Below are positions 15,153 to 21,464 of a stretch of 21,704 nt of DNA, piece after piece (within the stretch, counting starts at the first letter, position 1; each line of letters starts with the position of its first letter). The position numbers and the translations under genes were made by a program. Under the pieces are notes generated by a model. It made no database searches and was not told the origin of the DNA. It saw nothing but the letters and a program-made list of their open reading frames with translations. This stretch comes from Haliscomenobacter sp038240665 (GTDB lineage Bacteria > Bacteroidota > Bacteroidia > Chitinophagales > Saprospiraceae), in contig JBBRGN010000046.1 in assembly GCA_038240665.1 (NCBI GenBank), positions 1-21,704 of the forward strand, written 5' to 3'.

Positions 15153-15518
15153 TCATTCGTCGACTTCCTCGATCAACTTCATCAATTCCTGCAAGTTCAG
15201 ATCATTTTCCTTGACCAAAAAAGAGACCAAACCGCGCGCAGAACCAGCAAAATAGTCGTCAACCAGTTTGCGAAGGCTTTGTTTGCCATAATCGTCTTTG
15301 CTGAGCAAAGGAAAATACTCGTAGGTGCGACCATAAGCTTTATGCCCTACGAAACCTTTGTCTTCTAAAATCCGCACAATGGTAGACACCGAACTGTGAG
15401 GCGGTTTCTCTTGCTGGTTCTGCTCGGCGATGTAATCCCGCATGCCGGAAACCGTACAAGGTCCCAAGTCCCAGAGGATGTGCATTAATTCTTCTTCGGC
15501 TTTGGTCAATTGCTTCAT
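15153..15518 (-). CDS. BlaI/MecI/CopY-family transcriptional repressor
   Basis: A 121-residue winged-helix repressor. The N-terminal DNA-binding part follows the family closely: L-T-K-A-E-E-E-L-M-H-I-L-W-D-L-G, then S-S-V-S-T-I-V-R-I-L-E-D-K-G-F-V in the recognition region, then Y-E-Y-F-P-L-L-S-K-D-D-Y. The C-terminal helices from about residue 78 should form the dimer. In the known BlaI/BlaR1 pair, the repressor binds its own promoter and is cut after the M56 sensor is activated. The M56 gene follows 217 bases downstream on the same strand. Upstream lies a good Bacteroidota promoter (15542-15573) and a perfect 12-base palindrome (TTGATCGATCAA, 15520-15531) between promoter and start. The target genes beyond its own operon are unknown. 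Confidence 0.93.
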   Translation of the reverse strand: MKQLTKAEEELMHILWDLGPCTVSGMRDYIAEQNQQEKPPHSSVSTIVRILEDKGFVGHKAYGRTYEYFPLLSKDDYGKQSLRKLVDDYFAGSARGLVSFLVKENDLNLQELMKLIEEVDE

Positions 15519-15519
15519 A

Positions 15520-15531
15520 TTGATCGATCAA
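15520..15531. promoter_or_regulatory. Perfect palindrome before the blaI-like start, candidate operator
   Basis: TTGATCGATCAA is a perfect 12-base palindrome. It lies directly upstream of the ATG at 15518 and just downstream of the predicted -7 box, where an autoregulatory BlaI-type dimer could bind. Binding is inferred from position only. Confidence 0.4.
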
Positions 15532-15541
15532 CTTATTGACA

Positions 15542-15573
15542 CAAGTATATAACGTATTTTTTAGTTAAACAAA
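15542..15573 (-). promoter_or_regulatory. Predicted Bacteroidota promoter of the blaI-like gene
   Basis: On the minus strand TTTG (15573-15570) and TATACTTG (15549-15542) are separated by 20 bases. This matches the -33 TTTG / -7 TAnnTTTG architecture with 19-21 base spacing, with one mismatch in the -7 box. The start codon is 23 bases further on. Confidence 0.55.
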
Positions 15574-15591
15574 TTTTTACGTGTTTTTTTG

Positions 15592-15605
15592 ACGTAATTT
15601 TACGT
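15592..15605. promoter_or_regulatory. ACGTAA-TT-TTACGT dyad upstream of the blaI-like promoter
   Basis: A perfect 6-bp dyad with a 2-base centre, positioned about 20 bases upstream of the predicted -33 box. Two more ACGT cores lie nearby (ACGTA at 15552, ACGTG at 15580). It is a possible binding site for BlaI or another dimeric regulator. Confidence 0.35.
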
Positions 15606-15708
15606 TAAGGCTTGGGTTTTGAGAAAAATTATCGGGTAAAAATTAAATAAGTAGCTGAATATAAACTAAATAAGTCCAATCAAGAATTATACAACCGATT
15701 GAAAAAAT

Positions 15709-15900
15709 CTAGGGCAAACGCCTGAAAATTGGAGTACTTGTCCCCCAATGGTACAAAATTCAACAACCCTCGCCCCCCTAAAAGGGCCAATTTTTGACTT
15801 AAGGAAATTGACAAGCGCCAACCTGAATATTGAACAGTGACGTTAGAGTGCTCTGTAGGGGCAAAATAGGGGTAAATCTAAATTTCATGCGTTTGCCTAG
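15709..15900. mobile_element. Candidate MITE: 192-bp element with ~21-bp terminal inverted repeats
   Basis: The left end reads CTAGGGCAAACGCCTGAAAA. The right end, read on the other strand, is CTAGGCAAACGCATGAAATT, the same sequence apart from a missing G and two further differences. Both ends are bordered by AAAAAAT (15702-15708 and 15901-15907), as expected for a target duplication, though an A-run is weak evidence. There is no coding capacity inside. No transposase is in the window. Confidence 0.45.
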
Positions 15901-15932
15901 AAAAAATTAAGCTAGCGGTCAAAAAAAAATGG

Positions 15933-15951
15933 CTAGACTTGGACGAGCGGG
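15933..15951 (+). repeat. 19-bp direct repeat, left copy
   Basis: CTAGACTTGGACGAGCGGG. It recurs with one mismatch at 17265-17283, so the two copies bracket the ricin-like gene at a distance of 1332 bases. The left copy lies in non-coding sequence. Confidence 0.6.
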
Positions 15952-16170
15952 GTCCGCCGTTTACCACTGATTTGACCGATTTGAAAGATCCGTGATATAT
16001 GGCGTAACATCAGCAGTCACTCCGATATGAAATTTCATAAAAAATTCATTTTCCACCTAAACTAAAAAAAAAATTGAGAAATCAAGCCCCAATTGCTCAC
16101 TTTTACCGATAACTTACATTTAGAAGTTAATGAAAACAAGAATTGTCACTTTTTTTAAAACCACGTACAA

Positions 16171-17259
16171 ATGAAAAAAATCGTTATATCAGTCATCATA
16201 ATGATTGGTTTTGTAGCCCCTAAACTCTCCGCCCTCAATGGTAACTTTGTGATGAATACGAATTATTCTAAGGTTTTAGATGCCGATAGAGGAAGCGTTA
16301 GAAACAATGGTTGTAAACTTCAAGTATGGGACTATGTCCCTAACAGCCCCAATCAAAAGTGGCGGGTAGAAGATATGGGTGGTGGGAAGCACAAAATAAC
16401 CTGTGTCGCAAGTGACCTAGTGTTAGATGGCAATATTGATGTTTCACGGTCTGGAGATGGGCGACTTTGGGCATCCAATAATGACAATAAACAACGGTGG
16501 ATTTTGACACCCTCTGGCCCTTATACAGAAAAAGGACAAGGCTATATCGTGAGTAATGCTGTCACCAGTCACATCTTTCAGATATTTTCAGAGGCTGCTG
16601 CTATTCGCAACGGGTCAGTCATAAATGTAAGCTCCAGCGACACAGATAAAATTGGGCAGGTGACTCTTTGGTATTTTCAACCCGAAATAAAATTGACGCT
16701 CAAAGGCATTTCCTTGGATGGTCTTCACAACAACGATTGTAGCCGGGCTTCTGGCACGGTGCGTGTCGAGTTGTGGACAGCGAATGGCGACGGCAGTGCG
16801 GGTGTCTATTATCCTCAGAATTTCCCTAATAATGGGACAATGATGAACTGGGTTGAAGTCCGTAATCAAAGTCCAACAGCGATAACGAATTATGGTACTT
16901 TGACCGATTACAACACCATTAATAATGTCAATCAAACCCTTTATTTCCTCATTAACCCCATCTATTTGCTCGACGGCCCTACTTCGCCCGATGCCGCATT
17001 GCGTACCAGAGTCTTGGTGCTTAAAGTATTTACGACAATCAATACACACCATAAGTCTTGCGATTTATGTTCCGATTATATGACAGCAGGAGGTATGGCA
17101 AGGACTGAAGAACAAACCCTCTACATCAGGTCTGCACTTAATATGAAAAATAGAGGCAGTTTTTCTCGAAAAGATGGACCAATGATAGCGGGACCTTATG
17201 TTGGTGCTCGTAGGCGCGACCACATTTTTAGGGTGCATTTTGATTTGGACAAGAACTGA
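16171..17259 (+). CDS. Secreted ricin-lectin-like protein with an unassigned C-terminal domain
   Basis: A 362-residue exported protein. The signal peptide spans residues 1-22 (M-K-K-I-V-I-S-V ... L-S-A). Residues about 24-170 look like a ricin-type beta-trefoil: three similar units with L-D and W-D turns and the Q-x-W marks Q62-K-W64 and Q108-R-W110, and a third unit ending L-W-Y-F. Such domains bind sugars. Residues 173-362 match nothing I recognise. They contain beta-rich stretches, a H-H-K-S-C-D-L-C motif (His293, His294, Cys297, Cys300) that could bind metal or form a disulphide, and a basic G-A-R-R-R-D-H near the end. No catalytic motif or type IX sorting domain is seen. It is flanked by 19-bp direct repeats and sits tail to tail with the EAD11-like gene. 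It could be a secreted effector, an adhesin or a degrading enzyme, and its role is unknown. Confidence 0.75.
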   Translation: MKKIVISVIIMIGFVAPKLSALNGNFVMNTNYSKVLDADRGSVRNNGCKLQVWDYVPNSPNQKWRVEDMGGGKHKITCVASDLVLDGNIDVSRSGDGRLWASNNDNKQRWILTPSGPYTEKGQGYIVSNAVTSHIFQIFSEAAAIRNGSVINVSSSDTDKIGQVTLWYFQPEIKLTLKGISLDGLHNNDCSRASGTVRVELWTANGDGSAGVYYPQNFPNNGTMMNWVEVRNQSPTAITNYGTLTDYNTINNVNQTLYFLINPIYLLDGPTSPDAALRTRVLVLKVFTTINTHHKSCDLCSDYMTAGGMARTEEQTLYIRSALNMKNRGSFSRKDGPMIAGPYVGARRRDHIFRVHFDLDKN

Positions 17260-17285
17260 GCCCCCTCGACTTGGACGAGCGGGCT
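17259..17285 (+). terminator. Hairpin directly after the ricin-like gene
   Basis: AGCCCCCTCG at 17259-17268 pairs with CGAGCGGGCT at 17276-17285 (10 positions, one C-C mismatch) with a 7-base loop. It begins at the last base of the stop codon and includes most of the right copy of the 19-bp repeat. A short AT-rich stretch, not a T-run, follows. Confidence 0.5.
17265..17283 (+). repeat. 19-bp direct repeat, right copy
   Basis: CTCGACTTGGACGAGCGGG, one mismatch from 15933-15951. It overlaps the hairpin after the ricin-like gene. The last codons of that gene (GATTTGGACAAG) resemble part of the repeat, which may be chance. Confidence 0.6.
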
Positions 17286-17303
17286 ATTGTATACATCTAA
17301 CTA

Positions 17304-18074
17304 TTATTCCCCCATCTCCTCAATCAAACCAGCCAAAGCCGCATTGATTTTGTTCCGTTCAATCCCGGCTTCGGCATAACTAATGACGCCATTGTGCTCC
17401 TGATTGTTGATGCGGTTGAAGCGTGCGGAGAGCAGCAGCACCTGGTTGTTTAGTTCCTTGTCGTTGGGTTCGCTGTGGTCCAACAAACGTTCAATGACCT
17501 CGGCGATTTTTCCTTTGCGCAGCAGGTTTTTTAATTGGGTTTGTAGCGGTGTAGTAGGTGAGGTGGCGGGGTTTTTGTCTTTGCCGCCACCGGAGTAATT
17601 GTGTACAATCTGTACGTTTTGATTGCCACTGACCACATCATCGCCCAAACGAAAATCACCACCCGCTCTGATGGTTCCCCCTTTGATGATGTTTTTTTCA
17701 TGGTATGCCTCCCCCGAGGAGTTGCCTTTATCGCCAATGTGGACATTGCCCTGGGCTTCAATGTCCGCATTAGCGATCACATTTTTGAGGCGGATTTTGT
17801 GTTGTTCCAAATTGGCCAAACGCTCCTCCAGTTCTTTTACAAAGCTGGCCTGCTCCAGCAAATCCTCCAGTTTCCCCTCGATGAGGGTCTTTTTGCTCTC
17901 GGCGCTGCGCGTGGGCTCGGCTAGTTTGGCGGCGGTTTTGGGGTCGTCTACCAAAAACCAGGAGCGGATCCATAGGGTAGAGGCCGTGACGAAGTCTTTG
18001 GGGAGTTTTTTGACTTCCTCATTTTCAGTGAGGATGCTGACGATGTAGTCGAGGGCGGTTTCTAAAAGTGGCAT
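17304..18074 (-). CDS. Conflict-system partner protein: coiled coil, G-N-V-H-I-G-D repeats, EAD11-like C-terminus
   Basis: A 256-residue soluble protein. Residues 1-60 form an unassigned helical region (with A-S-T-L-W-I-R-S-W-F). A coiled coil covers about 62-98 (L-E-E-R-L-A-N-L-E-Q-H). Then come two beta-type repeat units ending G-N-V-H-I-G-D (109-115) and G-D-F-R-L-G-D (139-145), and a Gly/Pro/Thr linker. Residues about 176-254 (L-K-N-L-L-R-K-G-K-I-A-E-V, then N-N-Q-V-L-L-L-S-A-R-F-N-R, G-V-I-S-Y-A-E-A, E-R-N-K-I-N-A-A-L) match the Effector-Associated Domain 11 pattern as I recall it. EADs are death-like adaptor domains that connect sensors and effectors in bacterial conflict systems. The gene starts 36 bases after the CHAT-NLR gene stop, and the two share the G-N-V-H-I-G-D motif. 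It has no catalytic motif of its own, so it is probably an adaptor. Confidence 0.75.
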   Translation of the reverse strand: MPLLETALDYIVSILTENEEVKKLPKDFVTASTLWIRSWFLVDDPKTAAKLAEPTRSAESKKTLIEGKLEDLLEQASFVKELEERLANLEQHKIRLKNVIANADIEAQGNVHIGDKGNSSGEAYHEKNIIKGGTIRAGGDFRLGDDVVSGNQNVQIVHNYSGGGKDKNPATSPTTPLQTQLKNLLRKGKIAEVIERLLDHSEPNDKELNNQVLLLSARFNRINNQEHNGVISYAEAGIERNKINAALAGLIEEMGE

Positions 18075-18110
18075 TGGTTGTTGTGTTTTAGGTTTAAAGT
18101 TCAGAAATGT

Positions 18111-21100
18111 TTACTGCATTTTAGAGAGGATTTCCTGAAATTTTGTTTCGCCGATGCGCTCGATGATGGCTTGAAGGTACTGCCCAGTAACTTGCACATT
18201 GGGCGACCCAATTTGCTGAAAAATTTGATAAGCTTGAATAAAATAAAGCGTAGCGCCTTCTAAATCTTCCCCTTCAAAAGCGATAGTGCCCATGTTGTGT
18301 AAAGTAGTAGCCATACCAGCGATATCGCCGATTTGCTGCTGAATGGCCAGACTTTGTTCCAAATAGACCAAGGCTCGATCGTAGTCGCCTCTTGCTTGGT
18401 AGATTTGGCTGATATTATTCAAGGTGGTCCCCTCCCCTTTACGGTCGCCGATTTTTTTATCAATTGCGAGGCTTTTTTCATAAAGTTCTAGGGCCTGATC
18501 ATTTTGGCCAAAGAGTTTTAAAATTGCCCCTTTGTTGAATAGTGCAATGGAAATAAATTTCTCTTCCACATCTTTCTCCAAAACCGCCTGATTCAATTCA
18601 AAAGCCTGTGGATACAAACCAATGAGTTGATAATGGCCTTGTATGTTAAAAGATACGCTGGCAAACTGCACCCAAGCTTCCGCCAGTTCAAAATAGTTTT
18701 TGGCTAAAATTTCATCACCCCAGCTGGGTTGCTCCTGGAAAAACTCCCCAGCCAACAAAGCCCATTCCTTTACCTTGACTGGATCAATCACCTGCTGCGC
18801 CATCCACTCCCTAGTCAAACGATGCACTTCAAAGCGCCCGTCCTTTTCCAAAAAGCACAAAGACCAATCTTGCAAAGCTTGCAGTACAGGATCTAAATCG
18901 GCCTCCTCCTCCCCACTCAGCGCCGCTAGTGCGGCCAAAGGGGTCCGGGTAACAAAAACCGCCACGATCTGGAAAATCGCTTTTTCCCGTTCCGTCAAAC
19001 GTTCGTACACCTTGGCCAGCAGCAAGTTTTCAAACACCTTCGCCTCTACTTGACTGACCTGGGCCCAGCTGAAATTTTTGTCCTTCTTCAGCAGTGCCTC
19101 CAGGTACTCGTAGCCACGGGGGTGCCCGTCCAGGCGTTGGTACACCTGCTCGCGCTCGGGCAGGGGGATCGTCCGCAGGGTTTCGGAATAATTGAGCAGG
19201 CGGTATTGCTCGGCGTAGCCCATTTTATCCAGGGGCAGGTGTTCGAGCACTTCGGCCAGGTCGCTTATTTTGTAGCGGGTGGTGAAGAGCAGGTGGCAAT
19301 TGGGCGGGGTGTTTTGGCACAAATGCTGCAAAAAAGCACTCAAAGACGCGCTACCGATGCTGCGCTGGTAGTCCCCGCCTTGGTCGGTTTGAACATCCTC
19401 CACGTTGTCGAAGATCAAAATCGTTTTGCGGCCCTGGAGGTAGTTGTCGATCAGCATTTGGAGTTTGTCCAGTACCTCGGTGGAGGGATCATCGAGCACT
19501 TGCTGGATTTGTTCGGCCAGGGCGGGGTTGATTTTGGCAAAACGTTGATTGAGCGCCTGGAGGATATGGGCTTCGTTGATCTGGTGGTCTTTTCTAAAAA
19601 TCAGGGTGCTGTAGCTGTGGTTGTCGTAATTGTCGGCAAAAGCCTCGGCCAGGGTGGTTTTGCCTAGGCCGCCCAGGCCATACAAACAAACGTGCCGCCC
19701 CGCCCGAAAAGCCTGGCGCAGCTGGATCAAATACCGTTTGCGGCCAATAAAACCCTCCCCGATCAGGCGGGACTGCCGGGTTTTGAGGAAACTACTGGGT
19801 GGGTAAAAATTCTTGAGCAGGTTTTCGTGGTAGGGCAGCCTGGTATCCATCAAAGCCCCCAGGGCCTGGTTTTGATACACCACGGGGGTGAACCATTCGG
19901 CAATGTGGAGCAGTTGTGGACTTTGTTCGCGGCGTAGGGTGATGTCCCGGAGCAATTCCTCGCGGGCGTAGGCCAGGGCGCGGGTGAGCGGGAGGCCCTT
20001 AGCCAATTGGGTGTACAGCTCGGTGGTGAACACCTTGGCCCCTTCGTCAGTCACGGCAAAACGCATGGCCACTATGCTGGGGATGCCGTAGGCGGCTACT
20101 TGTTCGATTACGCCGCCGTCGCTGCCCGCAATGGCCGTTTCGCAGGCACTCAGGATCAGGAGTTTTACGCAGGCGTGTTGGCGCAGGGTTTCGCCCAGGG
20201 CAGTGCCGCTGATCTGTTCTTCATCGCCGGCTTCATTTTCAAAATAGAGCACCCCTTTGTTTTGGGCAGCGTGGTAGGCCCCGTGCCCGCTGATGTGTAC
20301 GATGTCGTGTTGGCGTGCGCGCAGGGCCTTGTCCAGTTCGGTCAGGGAGGCATTGTCCAAAAACTCGATGACGATCCGGGGTTCTTTGTCGCCCGTGGCT
20401 TCCAACTGCCCAATGGCTCGAATGAGGCGGGTTTGCTCCTCTTCGATTTGCAACATTTTGCCCCGTTCGTCGAGGTTTTCGGGCAGGGCCGTGAGGAAGA
20501 GCATTTTCAGTGGCGCAGCAGTGGCGTGATCGCCTTGCAGGTTGAATTTTTCGAGTGCGGCGATTTTGGTGCGCAGCAGGCCAAAATTGTTGAGGGCCAG
20601 GCTCTTTTTGGCCTCCCCCAGTTTGGCGGGAAACAAAAGGGGCAAGGCCATTTCAAAGGGTAGGTTGATGAGGGTTTCATCGTCGGTTGAAATGGCCAGG
20701 AGCAGCTCGTCGATGCGTTGCTCTTCGAGGAGTTGGATGAAATTGCTGCAGGCAGTGCCAATTGTGCCTGCAAAAAAAGTGCCGTATATCAGGGTACTCA
20801 AGTAGTGCTCCGCTGCTGCTGCGGTATTACTGTTGGGCAGATTCCCCATATCAATACGTGTGGTGGTGCTAATGCTGCGCCGCAGGGTTTGAAACCTCGC
20901 CAATTCATCAAACAGGGAGGGGGGAATAGCGATCTCAAGGTCTTCACACCAGTTTTCGCCCGAAGTGGCCAGATTACCCTGGCTGCTGTGTTTGCTTTTG
21001 ACCGAGAGTTTGGCGCTGTATTGGTTATCGGCTGTTTTGTCGATCCGCAAAAAGAGGATGCTGCCGGACTTGAAATCGCGCTCAATGTTATAGATGATGT

Positions 21101-21173
21101 CCCCGATGTGGACGTTGCCATCGGCGTGGATGGTGCCGTAGACGATGTTTTTGTGGGTTGGATGCTGTGGCAT
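18111..21173 (-). CDS. CHAT protease - NB-ARC - winged helix - TPR protein (NLR-like conflict sensor/effector)
   Basis: A protein of about 1020 residues from the ATG at 21173 (an ATG at 21323 would add 50). Order: a beta-type motif with G-N-V-H-I-G-D at 19-25; a CHAT caspase-like protease at about 220-435 with the dyad His297 (H-I-S-G-H-G) and Cys344 (L-S-A-C-E-T-A); an NB-ARC STAND ATPase at about 472-700 with F-I-G-R at 475, Walker A G-L-G-G-L-G-K-T-T at 499-507, Walker B I-L-I-F-D-N-V at 585-591, T-T-R at 631-633 and G-H-P-R-G-Y at 683; a winged helix at about 726-795; and at least three TPRs at about 870-1000 with 40-residue period. By analogy with plant NLRs and bacterial CHAT proteins, the TPRs would sense a trigger, the ATPase oligomerise, and the protease cut a target. 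The target is unknown. The partner gene at 17304 follows in operon fashion. Base composition differs between the TPR part and the rest. Confidence 0.9.
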   Translation of the reverse strand: MPQHPTHKNIVYGTIHADGNVHIGDIIYNIERDFKSGSILFLRIDKTADNQYSAKLSVKSKHSSQGNLATSGENWCEDLEIAIPPSLFDELARFQTLRRSISTTTRIDMGNLPNSNTAAAAEHYLSTLIYGTFFAGTIGTACSNFIQLLEEQRIDELLLAISTDDETLINLPFEMALPLLFPAKLGEAKKSLALNNFGLLRTKIAALEKFNLQGDHATAAPLKMLFLTALPENLDERGKMLQIEEEQTRLIRAIGQLEATGDKEPRIVIEFLDNASLTELDKALRARQHDIVHISGHGAYHAAQNKGVLYFENEAGDEEQISGTALGETLRQHACVKLLILSACETAIAGSDGGVIEQVAAYGIPSIVAMRFAVTDEGAKVFTTELYTQLAKGLPLTRALAYAREELLRDITLRREQSPQLLHIAEWFTPVVYQNQALGALMDTRLPYHENLLKNFYPPSSFLKTRQSRLIGEGFIGRKRYLIQLRQAFRAGRHVCLYGLGGLGKTTLAEAFADNYDNHSYSTLIFRKDHQINEAHILQALNQRFAKINPALAEQIQQVLDDPSTEVLDKLQMLIDNYLQGRKTILIFDNVEDVQTDQGGDYQRSIGSASLSAFLQHLCQNTPPNCHLLFTTRYKISDLAEVLEHLPLDKMGYAEQYRLLNYSETLRTIPLPEREQVYQRLDGHPRGYEYLEALLKKDKNFSWAQVSQVEAKVFENLLLAKVYERLTEREKAIFQIVAVFVTRTPLAALAALSGEEEADLDPVLQALQDWSLCFLEKDGRFEVHRLTREWMAQQVIDPVKVKEWALLAGEFFQEQPSWGDEILAKNYFELAEAWVQFASVSFNIQGHYQLIGLYPQAFELNQAVLEKDVEEKFISIALFNKGAILKLFGQNDQALELYEKSLAIDKKIGDRKGEGTTLNNISQIYQARGDYDRALVYLEQSLAIQQQIGDIAGMATTLHNMGTIAFEGEDLEGATLYFIQAYQIFQQIGSPNVQVTGQYLQAIIERIGETKFQEILSKMQ

Positions 21174-21393
21174 GGTGTGGTGGAGTTTAAGGTTGATTTT
21201 TATACGATTTTTGCTTTTGAGGATATCGATTTTTGCTTTGTGGCGGCGTAATTTTTCATCGCCCAGTCGAAGCGGATCAGTTTTTTTGCCATTTTTAGAT
21301 GATTGTTGCAAAAATATGATCATTTGAATGGCGCTCAAAGCGGAAACCTTGAAGGTAGATTGATCGCCAGTAAGTTATAAAATCAGATGCTAC

Positions 21394-21416
21394 GACCGGC
21401 GGCAGGGCCGCTGGTC
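21394..21416. repeat. GC-rich hairpin between the TPR-like and CHAT-NLR genes
   Basis: GACCGGCGGC at 21394-21403 pairs with GCCGCTGGTC at 21407-21416 (10 positions, one G-U) across a 3-base loop. It lies 48 bases downstream of the stop of the partial TPR-like gene. No T-run follows on the minus strand. It is REP-like in form and could be a weak terminator or a repeat. The rest of the 291-base gap to the CHAT gene holds nothing I can name. Confidence 0.45.
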
Positions 21417-21464
21417 ATTGTGCCTAAGATCACCTCATTGCTTGATGATCAAATCGCCGCAAGG

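Larger units (their letters stand above)
15519..16170. other. 652-base non-coding stretch with promoter, palindromes and a candidate MITE
   Basis: No convincing gene is present. It contains, from left to right: a palindrome and promoter for the blaI-like gene (15520-15573), an ACGTAA/TTACGT dyad at 15592-15605, an AT-rich stretch, a 192-base inverted-repeat element (15709-15900), one copy of a 19-base repeat (15933-15951), and the AT-rich leader of the ricin-like gene. It marks the boundary between ordinary and accessory sequence. Confidence 0.7.

Noticed and set aside
12869..15518. Beta-lactam resistance operon
   Set aside because: A BlaI/M56 pair is present but there is no beta-lactamase or penicillin-binding protein. 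In this phylum such pairs regulate many other functions.
15519..16170. CRISPR array or tRNA in the long non-coding stretch
   Set aside because: There is no regularly spaced repeat and no cloverleaf. Only the inverted-repeat element and isolated motifs are seen.
16615..17052. Minus-strand frame of 145 residues inside the ricin-like gene
   Set aside because: The plus strand has a signal peptide and Q-x-W repeats, whereas the antisense product shows no family features.
17531..18048. Several open frames on both strands over the EAD11-like gene
   Set aside because: Only the 256-residue minus frame shows a coherent domain order and an operon position.
19050..20663. Long plus-strand open frames (19050-19667, 20007-20663) opposite the CHAT-NLR gene
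   Set aside because: They are mirror frames of a GC-rich coding region. Their products are low-complexity and match no family, while the minus strand encodes a clear multi-domain protein.
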